Of a stretch of DNA of 64,000 bases, positions 1 through 48,907 are shown in pieces (the stretch's first letter is position 1; every line of letters starts with the position of its first letter). The DNA is from Amorphochlora amoebiformis. Its lineage: Eukaryota > Cercozoa > Chlorarachniophyceae. The notes beneath the pieces were generated by a model that saw only the letters and a list, made by a program, of their open reading frames with translations, made no database searches and had not been told where the DNA came from. Location of the stretch: positions 62,001 to 126,000 of the forward strand of contig BAAHQB010000015.1 of NCBI GenBank assembly GCA_054601695.1. The letters are read 5' to 3'. A program made the translations under genes and the position numbers.

Positions 1-140
1 AAACACACATACAAGGTTACATTTTCACACGTATATACTATATATATATATTTATATTTATATATGTATATATATATATATATATGTACATTGTGATAGA
101 ATTCCAATATAGCACACATACAAGGTTACATTTTCACACG

Positions 141-182
<42 letters not shown>

Positions 183-222
183 TCCAATATAGCACACATA
201 CAAGGTTACATTTTCACACGTA
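1..222. repeat. Three TA-separated copies of a ~45 bp block
   Basis: A block containing CACACATACAAGGTTACA and TTTTCACACG occurs at about 1-35, 99-144 and 179-220, separated by TA tracts. The two downstream copies also share a GAATTCCAATATAG lead. No exon is visible here. The arrangement matches the boundary-copy pattern seen elsewhere, so an exon edge may lie just outside the window. Confidence 0.8.
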
Positions 223-253
223 CACTATACCTCTAGCATCACATATACATCCA

Positions 254-360
<107 letters not shown>

Positions 361-405
361 TATATATATAAATATATATATATATATGTATGTATATATA
401 TACAC

Positions 406-441
<36 letters not shown>

Positions 442-586
442 TATTTTATAGTATATATGTATATATGTGTATACAGTATGTATAATATAAAATTATAATA
501 TATATATTTATACATATACATATACATATATATATATATATATATATAATATATATATATATGTGTGTGTGTGTGTAAATTTATAT

Positions 587-628
<42 letters not shown>

Positions 629-663
629 GTATTTATTTGTATATAAGTATACATAGTATATAC

Positions 664-10196
<9,533 letters not shown>

Positions 10197-10521
10197 CTGT
10201 ATAACCTGCGATTCAATAGACAAGTACAAGTGTCCTCACAGTCCTCACGTCCCTTCGTGCCCCTACCTGTCCTAAGACATCCTCCCGCCCACCACACGTT
10301 AAATGATCCTGCATACTACGAAGCCCACAGTATATATATATACTAGGCGCGCAAACCTTGTGTACACCGCACGGCGATGCTTTTGTCAAAACCCCGCGCA
10401 CAAACAGAAGACAACTGCACACACTCTCACAAATCCCAAATCGATGTACATATTCATCTATCCCGAGAATCTCCATTTCAAGAGATATTTCTCACAGTCT
10501 GAGCGATGTTTTTGAACCCAG

Positions 10522-14829
<4,308 letters not shown>

Positions 14830-14845
<16 letters not shown>

Positions 14846-14895
14846 TTTTTTAGGCAATTAATGCATATCGACGTGTAGTTTTTTAGGCAATTAAT
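14830..14895 (+). repeat. 33-bp tandem duplication spanning the RimP stop codon
   Basis: CATATCGACGTGTAG plus TTTTTTAGGCAATTAATG occurs twice. The first copy holds the last codons (HIDV) and the TAG stop; the second falls in the 3' UTR. Confidence 0.92.
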
Positions 14896-15053
14896 GCAAT
14901 ATAATGCTCAAGGTTCAATTTAATGTTTGAGTTATGTTCGAGTACCTGCATATGCGTATCGAATCGTATCATATCAAATCGGTTTTTTTCGTTCGCTTGA
15001 GAAGCATATGATAAACAGCGTCAATATGCACTACGTATATATGTATATATACC

Positions 15054-15085
<32 letters not shown>

Positions 15086-15100
15086 GACATATATATATAC

Positions 15101-15135
<35 letters not shown>

Positions 15136-15636
15136 GTATATATAATGTATATATATATATAGAATATATATATATACACATATATATATATACATATATA
15201 TTATTATAGAGATTATATAATATGTATCGTGTACTAATATACATAAATAGAGATATATAAATATACTCTAGATACTAGATATATGTGCATGTCTGGATAT
15301 TTAGGATATGTATCTGGTATAGAAGAATGAGGAGAGAGGGAGGAGAGAGAAGAAGGGGAGTGGGAGGAGAGAAGAACTACTAGAACTAGAAGAAGGGGAG
15401 AAAGGGAGAAGAAGTGCATCGGATATATCGTTACTGTCATGAACTGATCTAGAAGATATTTACTTGTGATGTGACACACAATTCGTCATATTTTTCACAC
15501 CAATGTAACATTGATCATGATTCATGAATAAGACTTGTCAAGAAGCTAGAGAAGTTTAGAACTAGATCTAGCCTAGATCTAGTCTAGCTAGTAGACTAGG
15601 TAGATATAGTAGATATTGAGATAGCCTATCTGTAGT

Positions 15637-15700
<64 letters not shown>

Positions 15701-16905
15701 ACATATATACGTATCCATATATATGTATACATAGATATATATTTTATTAATCGTGTTATATACTCGAATTTATATAGTGTATCTTAAAGTAATGTAAGTT
15801 CATCAGCGGCTAAATATAACTAATGTTAACACTAATTTTACATATAGTATCTAGATATATATGTCACTAGTACCCACACACACATAGCACAATAACAGTG
15901 ACAAGCCCAAGATTGTACACTTTGATTCGATGATACTGCAATAAGATTGTACATAATTACGAACACGATTGATGACCAAACCGTGGCACTAAATGTGTTA
16001 TTGAACCGATATCGGCTGGTAGCTAGGTTAATTAGAAAGAATAGTTACACTAGTTATATACTTCTATGCTCCAAATGCTGCTCGAAAAAACAACACTCAG
16101 AAGATGTCGGCAGTACTGGCTGCGGAGACCTGACCAGCTACGATGGACCGAGTCCGACCTTGCAGTAGAGTTGAAATGATCTAAAGCTTGTAACGCCATG
16201 TGGCAGCATCGAAGCGAAGCTGGGAAGGAGCCGAAAAAAAATGAAAAAAATATGAGAATGTACAGTATTAATGAGTCTTGATATTTACTGCTCGATCTTG
16301 ATATCGATAACTAGTGGAGAAGAAACTAAGAACGACTAAAATACAAAGCTTTTGAAGGATTGCTTGGTTACGTTTACGGAAGAAAAGTGTACTTTTGGGG
16401 TTGTTCTAGTCTTTTGTTTGGACTGGGAAACGATAGAATTAGTCCCTCCATCTTCCTTTCTTTGTTTTGTGGCTCAAGGCCATATCTTACTTTTTTCTTA
16501 AAAAAAAAAAAAGAGAAAGGGAAAAATGAAATTATATCGCAGCTCTCCTCTTGCAGTAAACGAGTTTTTCCGAATTTTGATGAGGAAACGTGAACCTGTA
16601 CATATCAGGACTGCCGGGAGTTTTTTCTTTTCAATTTCTATTCCATTTTTTTTTTTAATTTTTTTCCAAAAAAAGAAACACGAGGAGAAAACATGGCGAG
16701 AAATTTCAAATCCAAAAATATTTAAAAACATACCCCACTTTTAAAACAAAAAAGAAAAGAATGAAATAAAACAAAAAAAAGCGCAGAGCCCCGCTTGTCT
16801 GAAATCTCCCAACTTTGTAGGAATATTCCGAACGTGGTCCGTCGTGGGATGATGTGCGTCAGGAGGTCGTGTCACGCTTCTGTGAGTGTGACGGTGACCA
16901 GCTAT
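14896..16905. other. Intergenic region between convergent RimP and SDR genes
   Basis: No supported gene. It holds TA tracts (about 15100-15200 and 15642-15692), a GA-rich stretch (15327-15410), a segment very rich in CTAG (for example CTAGATCTAGCCTAGATCTA near 15559-15600), and A/T homopolymer runs at 16495-16515 and 16645-16765. Short ORFs at 16360-16590 and 16498-16744 lack splice context or family likeness. An 80-100 bp GC-richer stretch at 16060-16210 shows nothing recognisable. Confidence 0.7.
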
Positions 16906-21580
<4,675 letters not shown>

Positions 21581-22372
21581 CACTGGTTTGGACTACAAGG
21601 TAACGGAGTCCAAGTCACTAACGTTTCTCCCTGCACAACACCAAGTCTCCGTAAAAAATCTATATTTTCCTTATATGAGTAAGGCAACTTAGGTGAACAC
21701 CATAAATGGAGGAGTGGTTCTCCAGCCTCCTGAGTTTTGTCAGGAGAAATGGAACTTCGCGCCCTCGAACCGAAATATTAATTTTATATTGCGCCATGAT
21801 GCCGCCATCGCGGATCATGGAGGACAACACCTGGGCCCCATCTCGCGTGTTCGCCCAGCACGGTCTTCTCTAGAACACCTCTTTCCTCTTTTCTTCCTGT
21901 ATCTTCGCTGCGGGCTGCTGGTTTCGCTCTTGCCATGCATCGCCAGCTCCAGGCACGGGATAAAGCCGGTCATCCCAAACAGACGACAGAAAATCTCACT
22001 ATCTCGCCGATAGCGTGCGCAGACGAAGGGAAAAGACTTCAACACCGGGTCTCGCGTCGCCGCTCAGTCGATTTTTGACGGCACGACTACAGTTACCAAT
22101 CAAGGCAGCCATGGAACGGTCGCTGTCATTGGGGCGGTTTGGTTGATTATTCTCTCCATTTGACGTTCCTGCGTTCATACCGGCTCCTCTCAATGGTATC
22201 GATTTCTCCCTTTTGTGATCATCCACCCTAAACGTCATAAATAAGTGCAAACGTGATATCAATAATATACCTACCTATTGTATAAGTATATCACACACAC
22301 ACACACACAAACACATATACATATACATATATATAAATACATATATACATATATATAGATATATATAATATT

Positions 22373-22404
<32 letters not shown>

Positions 22405-22456
22405 ATATATATATATATATATTATATAATATATAATATATTTATATATATATATG

Positions 22457-22501
<45 letters not shown>

Positions 22502-22603
22502 TAGATAATATTATGTTCGAATGAATCTTCTTCGCAAGATATCAATAATAATAATACTAGTACTAATAATAATAGTAATAATAATAGTTATAATAAATGA
22601 TAG
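21581..22603. other. Region between divergent genes; possible unplaced exon
   Basis: Upstream of the SDR start. A plus-strand segment from ATG at 21797 (MMPPSRIMEDNTWAPSRVFA, then a possible donor CACG/GTCTTC at about 21864) could be the first exon of the plus-strand gene at 22604. An overlapping minus-strand frame at 22045-21818 is also open. I cannot decide between them. 22290-22500 is TA repeat; (AAT)n lies at 22545-22590. Confidence 0.4.
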
Positions 22604-24389
<1,786 letters not shown>

Positions 24390-24391
24390 TT

Positions 24392-24870
24392 TTACACGCT
24401 CAATAATTCCTGAATCAAATCTGACAACCCCTGCTTCAGATCAACCTGACACGCACACGTCACTGATACTGTTTCCCGCCACATCCCCTCCACGAAAAGT
24501 CCTCTATATATCCAAACCCGCCCGCCGGCCTCCCTAATTCGAAGTTTCGAATCGATCGAAGCCCTCAGCGCTCAGATTTGACAGCCAGGAAATCGCAATT
24601 GGGAATTGGCGGGCTAGCTACGTGTCTTCGTGCTCCCGCCTCGATGCTGGCCTCCATGTGGCTCTGTCTGGAGCGAAAGCTCGTGTGTCACAAGGAACAC
24701 ACTCTAGAACACCAAAACAATGTGCGGTTGGTGATAATGAAGAAAAGGCCCTGATGTTTGCGCAGATAATCAAGAGGGTGCTGGCGGGTGCGCGGGCTGC
24801 GAAGATCTATTGGTCGTTTCGGCGTTTCGCGCTGCCTCAGCTTACCTGGAATAGTTCCTGGTGATTTCAC
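24392..24870 (-). CDS. 3' exons of an unrecognised minus-strand gene
   Basis: Exons 24870-24846 (VKSPGTIP), 24806-24713 (DLRSPRTRQHPLDYLRKHQ, GLFFIITNRTLFW) and 24533-24392 (EAGGRVWIYRGLFVEGMW to the C-terminal KQGLSDLIQELLSV, stop TAA) join in phase 1, then 2. Introns are short and free of TA repeat. An upstream exon reading LAYNRFLQPKFCCATSSEF (about 24977-24920, donor GTAAGC) would join in phase, but its start is unclear. The gene lies head-to-head with the DP factor (ATG 25144). No family recognised. Confidence 0.6.
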
Positions 24871-25143
24871 CTAAAAATGATGTTATGAGAGCTCTCATGC
24901 TTACAAATTCACTAGAGGTCGCACAACAAAACTTCGGCTGTAAAAATCGATTGTACGCAAGGACACCACCCAAAGGCAACGGACGGACTTGGGGAGAAAA
25001 CACCGAGCAGAACGCCAGTCTCTACATCTGATTTACAGAAAAGACATCGTAAATATACTCTACAAGGTAGCTTCTTCGTGATTCGGGAAAATTTCCGCGG
25101 TTTTAAACGCTAACATGCTCAAACTGGGATGCAGATTCGCACA

Positions 25144-27385
25144 ATGGCCGACAAAGAACTGTTTCAAGATCTCAAGCTGCGCATTCCTGGTCGTCCCCCT
25201 AGCGTCGCCTCCAACGTCAGGTGATACAATGCGCCAGATACAGTTTTTGGGTGAATGTTTCGATATAGGATTCCACTCACCGGAGCCTCTCCGCAAGTTG
25301 TGCTCTTACTTCAAACTTTTTCAGCGAGGATCAATCTATGGCCCTGTTCAAAATGGGAGGAATGAAGCTCTCAGATCAAGCAGATCAATCATCCATCCGT
25401 CCTATCAGTGCATTCACAAACAAGCTCGCAGATCAATCATTCTTCCGTCCGATCAGTGCATTCGAGAACAAAGCTGCTGAAGATTTGAGGACTCAGACAC
25501 GGCGAGGGTGCAGCTCGTGTCCTCCAGTCTCTCTGCCCAACTTCGCTCGTCCTCATTCCCGCTGCAGCCGTGACACAAGCCTTACCCTTCCGCGAAGTCC
25601 CACGGTGGACGGCAAGGGTGAATTCTCCTTTCAAAGTTCCCTCCCCGCGCGCTCGGCTTCGGTCATTACGATCGCTGCTGGAGACGAGTCGGACGATGAG
25701 ATCAGAGGGATTCGGGATTCTCAGGTGAATTCGCAAGTAATTAAGAATATTATACCTGATTTCTCACGTCCGTCCTCATGCGCAGTCAACACAAGTATCC
25801 AGCATTCCCGAGACCGAAATTATGGAGGAACGCAAGATCCCAAAAGAAATTTCTCCCCCGGTTAGCCAAGATCCCCTGCATGTATCTCATAGCCACCTTA
25901 CACATATTGCACACGTTCTTCATATGGTCATGGTGATACAATACCTGGCTACAACTGAAGTATATGTATGTTCAGGTTGAGTTTCGCTACTCACCTGCCG
26001 TTCTAACATTCGAGAAAATCGTGAAACCCCAACCCAAGCCGTTTGAGTTAGACCTGGGCAAGTCGTCCCGACCTACCTTTACTCGGCAGCGACCATCAAT
26101 GCTCATCCAACAGCCTCGTCCACTAAGGCCCCAGTCCCAGTTCATCAAACCCCAGCCCATGAAGGCCGTCCGTCCTGTTCCCGAGAAGCCTCAGTGTCCG
26201 CCGAAAGCGCAGAAAGGTAGCCTCAATCTTATCGTGTGTCGTCGAGAGAACGCTAATCCTGATTTTGGTTTCAGGGTTAAAGTACCTGAGCAACAAGATA
26301 TGCGAGACCCTGGCGCGGATGGGGTCGGCCACACAAGAGAATATTATCCAAAAGCTTTATGAGAGCTTCGTCTCAGATACTGAGGGTGGCCCAGAACAGA
26401 GTGAAAAAAGTATTCGAAGGTATGCATATTTCAATGTGAATGGAGACAAACAGCTTACTTGCTTTCTTCAGGCGAATCTACGACACCCTAAACGTATTGA
26501 TGGCTTTGGGAATGGTTAGGTGAGTGAGAGAATCCAGTGTTTATCACATTTGTTTGATCTTTTGATACCAACAGCAAAGAGCGCCAACAAATCAAGTGGA
26601 TAGGGCGAACCGATAGTGTCAGTGCATCGGACGTCAGGGACCTCAAGGTGACTCACTACTCTTTATGTACTAGGGTTTGTCCTTCAATATTTGTATTTAT
26701 ATATACATATACATGTAATACGTACACCTTTCCCTGCGCACACCTGAGGCCTACCGCTAACGCTCTTGATGTAACTCCTGCCCCTAATGTTTTTTTTTTT
26801 CCTTGACAGAAACAACTTACGGAGAAAAAGAAGATATTATCGCAAAAGAGGAGGCTTATGGAAGGTTCGATTGTTATCAACATACTAGTACCGTTTAATA
26901 TATTTAGCCACTGTTTGCATCGTGCGTCGTGAGTTTCTTATCTATGATGTATATCAGAGGAGGAACACCTCCTCGCGAGGACCAAAACCTTAATCGACCG
27001 CAACAAGAATGATCGGGCGAAGCGTCGGCGCTTCTCCTGCCCCGAAAGAAATAGACTGCACTTCCCATTCCTTCTCGTCGAGGGGAAAGACTATGACCAA
27101 CTTTCATGCTTGGTAATCTAAATTTTTCACACCAGTGACATGTAACAATTTCATAACAGGACAAAACGAGATGCACACACTTAATATATAAATTTAATGT
27201 ATAAATATACATTTTCCCATTTATATATATATATATATATTGCTTTGTATATATACCTTCGTTTTTTTACTACTCTGACTACTCAGACATCAAGTGGAGG
27301 AAGGAAATGGGAAATCGAAGGAAGCGTTCTCAAGATTTACAACGACTTCGACGTTCTCAAGCTCATGGCGGGCACTAAACCATAG
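25144..27385 (+). CDS. DP-type transcription factor (E2F dimerisation partner), complete
   Basis: Exons 25144-25220, 25325-25724 (or 25736), 25786-25860, 25976-26216, 26275-26419, 26472-26519, 26575-26647, 26810-26864, 26958-27112, 27287-27385 (TAG); all in phase, about 455 residues. DP proteins pair with E2F to control cell-cycle genes. The DNA-binding winged helix reads GLKYLSNKICETLARMGSAT, then IRRRIYDTLNVLMALGMV with SKERQQIKWIGR, the RRRxYDxxNVL signature of DP. A coiled-coil dimerisation helix follows (LKKQLTEKKKILSQKRRLM, EEEHLLARTKTLIDRN), then the DP conserved block LHFPFLLVEG and EIEGSVLKIYNDFDVLKLM. The N-terminal third is disordered and Ser/Pro/Gln-rich, with two RPISAF repeats (positions about 50-75). 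Start MADKELFQDL chosen as the first ATG in frame; TTTCCGCGG lies 50 bp upstream. Unlike its neighbours, it has short introns with ordinary T-rich acceptors and almost no TA repeat. Confidence 0.95.
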
Positions 27386-27562
27386 AATCAACTGAGTGTA
27401 AAATAACCTTGAAACTGTACATTTTCATCTGGATCCAGTCTGTTATCGTTAGAACTTCTGTATGCAGGAGTGGGTCACTTGTTCATGACGCGTTTACACG
27501 CGATGTCCTGTTTGAGTCTAAATCGATCAGAGTTCGACTGTATGCCATCCAGACCATTAATA

Positions 27563-27644
<82 letters not shown>

Positions 27645-28109
27645 TAGATATATATATATATACACTCTATAAATATATACTAGATATATATATACACATA
27701 CACACACTCTATAAAAAAAAAAAACCGTATCGTATACTAATATCATAGTAATGTACCACCCAGATAATTGATAATACTCTAGCTAGTGTAAACACATTTA
27801 CAAATTTTTCTAGAATTAACTAGTTAAATCATGTCATCTAGGTCATCTACTATTGTCATATGCGCGATATCTAGGTCAATCTTGATTTTACTAATTAAGT
27901 TGTAAAAGTAAATTTGTAACTCTAGAACTAGTAGAACTCAGCTGGATCGATAGATGAACGCACAGTCCGAGTCTGTACAGTCTATATATGTGATCTATTA
28001 CTAGTACTAATACTAGAATAAGCTGTACATGGCCTAATTACTGGAATTATAACGAAGAGGAAAATTTTAAATATCATGATGAACATGAATTAAAAGTGGT
28101 GAATTACAA
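27386..28109. other. Intergenic: convergent 3' ends, CTAG-rich
   Basis: No gene seen. TA tracts at 27565-27640 and CTAG-rich AT sequence from 27770 to 28020, of the same character as 15540-15610 and 48740-49200. The 3' UTRs of the DP factor (+) and the nucleotide-sugar transporter (-) must lie here. Confidence 0.7.
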
Positions 28110-43049
<14,940 letters not shown>

Positions 43050-43193
43050 ATTCTGCCACACGAAACACAGGGATGTTTGAACTGAACGAGTATCACGATC
43101 AGGAGATCGGGGGGGAAACAGCATCCATGCTCGGAAATATTGGAGGAAGACTTTATGTCAAGAAAATTCGAAAGGGTCTGTCAGATTAATTTG

Positions 43194-44849
43194 ATGGGGG
43201 GGAAGGGGGCCGACATTGAGGTGGGGCGTCTGACGTGGCCAGGGAACGAGTCGAACCACCAGGGCCGCTTTTGTAGTGGTTATGTGTAGGTATTGAAACA
43301 AGATATAAAGGATATAGAGCCGAGATATAGAAGATATTGGGAATTGGTTATTTCAACTTATTTGTCGGTAGGTTAGATGTTAGGAGAGTGCTTCGGTCGA
43401 TTTTTCAAATTTTATCGTAATAATTCCTAATAAGTCGTTCGTATTCAACCTCTAATAATTCTGGGGCTTTTTTACTGAAACGCTCTCTATCTGAAAGACA
43501 CCCGCCCTGCGAGGAGCGCTAGGACGCCTACCCCAGCACGCCGGCGAACACACCCGAGACGGTGGCCTTCAGCAGCCCCGCGGAAATGAACGGGAGTAAA
43601 AAGGTTGGGTGGAAATGTTAAACAGCCTTATTTCTTTTAGAGGATCGTGTGGTTGGCTATCTTCGCTTACATGCGCAAATACGTCGTTCGTTCACTAATG
43701 TAGCTCTCGAAAATTGCGGTCTCCGACGTCTTTCGGTGTGTTTTCAGTTGGTGAAGGGCTCATCTTTGGCGTCTTCATCGATTGGGATCAAGAAGAAGAT
43801 TCGGAATCTCAAACTTGGCGACGCGTTGAGCCCTCGCGGTCCGCATCGCAGAAGCGCCGCCAGCCGAACGAGCACTCCGCGTTCTACCAATGCGCAAGGT
43901 CCTGCGGCTGATGGTGTGACCTTACCGTATAATTTCGACAATTCCCTTGACTCTTTTATCTTTTTGTTTAGCAACTCCAACGGGAAGTTGGCGGAGTAAA
44001 GGCACGTCCACTCCCAGAACGTCGAGTCCAAGACACAATCGATTCGGACCTGGTGGCATCTACCGAAAAGCGTACACCGACAATATTGGGATCGGTCAGT
44101 GCCACTTGTGCATAATCGGCTGGATCGTGCTCGCACTCTCACATAAATTCATGAGTACTTTGAAAAGACTCACCCCTCGATGGTCAGGCCACGGTACGCT
44201 CGACAAGAACAGCCTAAGATGGAGGGAACCTCATCTCACTCCACGATCGTCAGACTCAGCGCGCGCAAAGAGTATCAAAACTCAGCTTAATTTTGAGGCG
44301 AAAAGTAAAGTAAGCACTTCCAACCAGCTTTTGTGGTCGTCATGAATCTCGTCCTCTCGATTGTTTGTTTATTCCCATCCGCTCGTTTAATGCAGCGCCG
44401 TATCTCCGCGCCCGACGTTCTCTACCCACGGGTACGACAAAAAGTGAGGATTAAAACCATGTTCGGCGTTCGGCGCTTGTCGTCCCCGGTGGCTGCTCCC
44501 AATCCACTCGCGATGAGCTTCTTGCTAGGCCAGTCACGAGTAGTGGCGCCGTCGTGCACCGAATCGGATACCAACTCGGATAAAAGTCGCTCGCGAGCGT
44601 CCATCGTCGTTTCACCTGAAGGTGGGTTTAAATCTGTGCCTATATGTTTGGTCAGGCTTGTCGTATCCAATAAAATATCGTTCTCACAATCTCACAAGCG
44701 CATGGTCGCAGGCGATCGGGTCACGGGCGATCAGGTCTCGCGCGATGTGGGAAAGAGCACGAAAGGGAACGACAATTCCGCCTCATCAACTGGTCTTAGA
44801 CTTATGAATTCGTTTACTTAAAATTATTATTTATGTAGGTATGTAAACA

Positions 44850-44881
<32 letters not shown>

Positions 44882-45072
44882 ATATATGTATATGTGTATA
44901 CATATATAATATTTAAATATATACACACACACATATATATATATATATATATTATAATATATACACACATATAATATATATTAATATATATATTATATAT
45001 TGATAAATATATATATATATATATACATATATATATACTTACAATTTATAGTGTATACGTACATATATATAG

Positions 45073-45117
<45 letters not shown>

Positions 45118-45166
45118 TTTCATACATATATTCATATATATGTACACATATGTTTTTATATACATA

Positions 45167-45214
<48 letters not shown>

Positions 45215-45303
45215 GTAACACATATATATATATATACATATATATATATATGTAATGTACATATGTACATAATATATACATTAATATACATGCAATACAC
45301 TTG

Positions 45304-45343
<40 letters not shown>

Positions 45344-45352
45344 TATATTATA

Positions 45353-45386
<34 letters not shown>

Positions 45387-45714
45387 CATATACGTATAAT
45401 ATATATATATGGTATGTATGTACCCCACAGCGAAGCGTGTTTTAGGAGAAGTGATATTGAAATCGGACAGAATACATGATCGGGAGGAATCTAGAGACCC
45501 TTGCACTTCGCAAGTGATTCCGACTAATGAGCCAGCAACACCGAGACCGGGAGAGAACGGGTATAATATATATATATATATATATATATATTGTATATAA
45601 TACATATATATATATATATATATATGTGTGTATATATATAATGTATGTGTGTGTGTGTGTATGTGTGTGTACTAACACGTAAATATAAAAACATATACAT
45701 ATATGAAAATGAAT

Positions 45715-45750
<36 letters not shown>

Positions 45751-45838
45751 TATATATCATTACGTATATTATATATACATATACATATATATATTATTCA
45801 TAATATGTCTACATAATCCATACGTGTGCGTCTATCAT

Positions 45839-45899
<61 letters not shown>

Positions 45900-45923
45900 G
45901 TATCTTTGTATATGTATTACATA

Positions 45924-45971
<48 letters not shown>

Positions 45972-46084
45972 CACATACTCATCAGCTCATCACGCGGTAT
46001 GACACCTGGGGCTGGTTTATCCGTTGCCAATGTAATATATAAATATATATATGTAAATATATACATATGTATATAAAAATATGT

Positions 46085-46122
<38 letters not shown>

Positions 46123-46161
46123 TATATATCTATTATACATGTATATGTATGCATACATATA

Positions 46162-46201
<40 letters not shown>

Positions 46202-46226
46202 GTTATATGTTATAATGAATATTCTT

Positions 46227-46267
<41 letters not shown>

Positions 46268-46305
46268 AATTATTATATATCATATATATGTACATATACA
46301 TATAT

Positions 46306-46338
<33 letters not shown>

Positions 46339-46392
46339 GATAACGCATATACATATACGCATGTAAAATATACATAACATATATGATATATA

Positions 46393-46447
<55 letters not shown>

Positions 46448-46868
46448 CATATATATATTATAAATGTGTAGACATATATACATATATATATATATATACA
46501 TATATATATGTATATATATATATATATATTGATATATTCATAGCGGACATCATCCGAGCTCCTGAAACTCTCTTCCGAGGAGAAAAAAGTGCCCACACCC
46601 CCATCCGCCCTCCCAGTTGTCCACCTAAGGGACCAGACGCAAGAAAAAAGAAACCCAAAGAGCAACCAAAAGAGCAACCAAAAGAGCGACCAAAATAGCA
46701 CCCAAAAGAGCGACCAAAAGAGCGACCAAAAGAGCGGGCAAAAGAATGAGCTAAAGGGAAAAGGAATGAGTGGGCACAAGAGCGAGAACAAGAGGGAGGA
46801 GAGCGAAAGAGTACAAGCTAATATGTGTAAATATCTGCAAATATTTATGTATGTATGTATATAATATA

Positions 46869-46901
<33 letters not shown>

Positions 46902-46944
46902 GTAAATATATATAATATATATTATATGCATATATATGTGTATG

Positions 46945-47003
<59 letters not shown>

Positions 47004-47025
47004 CATATGATATCGTATATATATG

Positions 47026-47070
<45 letters not shown>

Positions 47071-47158
47071 ATCATATGCACACACACACATATATACATA
47101 TATATATATATATTATATATATATATATATACATATATACATGTACGCTATAGTATAT

Positions 47159-47206
<48 letters not shown>

Positions 47207-47728
47207 GTACATGTACATATATATACATATATCTTCATATATTTTATATAGATTTGCATGTTTGTGTGCATATTATAGATGCATATATACATATTTTATA
47301 TGTATATGTGTATATATGTATAAATGTGTATGTATGTATATATATATATGTATATATATATATGTATGTATATATACATATGTGTGTGTGTTTGTATGAA
47401 TTTATAATATAAGTATATATACGTATTTGTACATTTTCATTTGTGTGCATACAATATATATATATATATATATATATATACACGTTTGTATCTACATATA
47501 TATATACGTTTGTATCTACATATATATATATATATGTGTGTGTGTGTGTATTTACCTATATGAGTAATAATGATAATTTAGAATGGCGTGGAGAGGTTGA
47601 AGAGCGAGATGAGCACGGGATTAAGGATGACACGTGGACAGATGAGCACGGGATTAAGGATGACACGTGGACAGGGGAGGATCTTACACAAATTTTCGAA
47701 GGGTTGTAAAAAGGATTTACATATACAC

Positions 47729-47765
<37 letters not shown>

Positions 47766-47793
47766 GGGTTGTAAAAAGGATTTATATATACAC

Positions 47794-47832
<39 letters not shown>

Positions 47833-47929
47833 TATATTATATATAGATATATATATATATATTATATTATATATAGATATATATATATATATATATTTGT
47901 AAAATATATCCATATGTATATAAATATAC

Positions 47930-47993
<64 letters not shown>

Positions 47994-48729
47994 ATGTGTG
48001 TATACATTTATATAAATAAATATATATACATAATTTAATATACAATATACACATAAATGACATGTATGTATATATATATATATATATATGTAATATATAT
48101 TATAATGTATATATACATATATGTGTGTGTGTGTGTTAAGTATATACGCATAAACATATTTACATATACATATATTATATAACATAAAAATCCCACATAT
48201 GTAAGTATGTACAACATAAAACAATAAACACCAACGCACACTTATCCACACCCCAGCCCGCCAAAACCAAAACGACCTCGTCCTCCAAACCCTAAACATG
48301 CTCTCGCTGTCCACCCAACCCCAACCACCTGTCCCCAACGAACCCAAGGTGCCCGCTTTTAGCTGCTCAGGCATGCCCGTAGGCTCACGCCCCTCGTTAC
48401 TCTACGAAGTGAACCTTGACGCAAAGAAGGCGATCAGATTCGACGATCTCGAACACGGACCGTCAAAAAAATCTCGTGAAACCCCGACCATCTCCAACTA
48501 CTTGTGCGGCGGACTGTGTTGCGCGCTAAGCATTCCAACGCAGACACCTTCCCGGCCGAGCTCGAAGACTCCTCGCGATCATCAGGCGAAAAAGCCAAAG
48601 GGTGGGATTCGAAAGTCGCGGAATTCGAAGAAGATTCCAAAGAATGTAAACCGACGACAGCGACGTCCGTACTTGCCGAGCTTCAGTGAACCTGGCGTTC
48701 CAGCACCAATGGGTATGTCCATGGTTTAA
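43194..48729 (+). CDS. Unrecognised ~655-residue Ser/Pro/Arg/Gln-rich protein, 11 exons
   Basis: Exons 43194-43283, 43523-43603, 43641-43685 (end uncertain), 43748-43898, 43972-44309, 44396-44621, 45431-45560, 45986-46031, 46544-46810, 47582-47702, 48257-48729 (TAA); phases agree throughout. The start [13 protein letters not shown] has a Gly-2 that could be myristoylated. Two hydrophobic segments ([15 protein letters not shown] and [13 protein letters not shown]) suggest membrane contact. The rest is low-complexity and probably disordered: [30 protein letters not shown], a KSNQKSDQ repeat of about 10 units (exon 46544-46810), and [11 protein letters not shown] twice from a 33-bp in-frame duplication (47613-47678). 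The C-terminus is basic ([20 protein letters not shown]). No family recognised. First ATG chosen; the donor after CSGY (GTGTAG) is weak, so the first exon is the least certain. Head-to-head with the transporter. Confidence 0.72.
47700..47790 (+). repeat. Donor block of exon 47582-47702 duplicated
   Basis: GGGTTGTAAAAAGGATTTA with the TATACACATATATGTGTGTA that follows appears at 47701-47760 and again at 47766-47820, on the 3' side of the exon. Confidence 0.9.
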
Positions 48730-48858
48730 AGTTGACGAAACTGGCAAGTCTAGAAGTAACTAGAGACTAGCAAGACTTTTGTAACTAGAGTAACTAGAGT
48801 TGTAATTTCTGTGACTGTATAGTGTAATAGCATAGACGACTAGATCTGATGATGTGCA

Positions 48859-48907
<49 letters not shown>

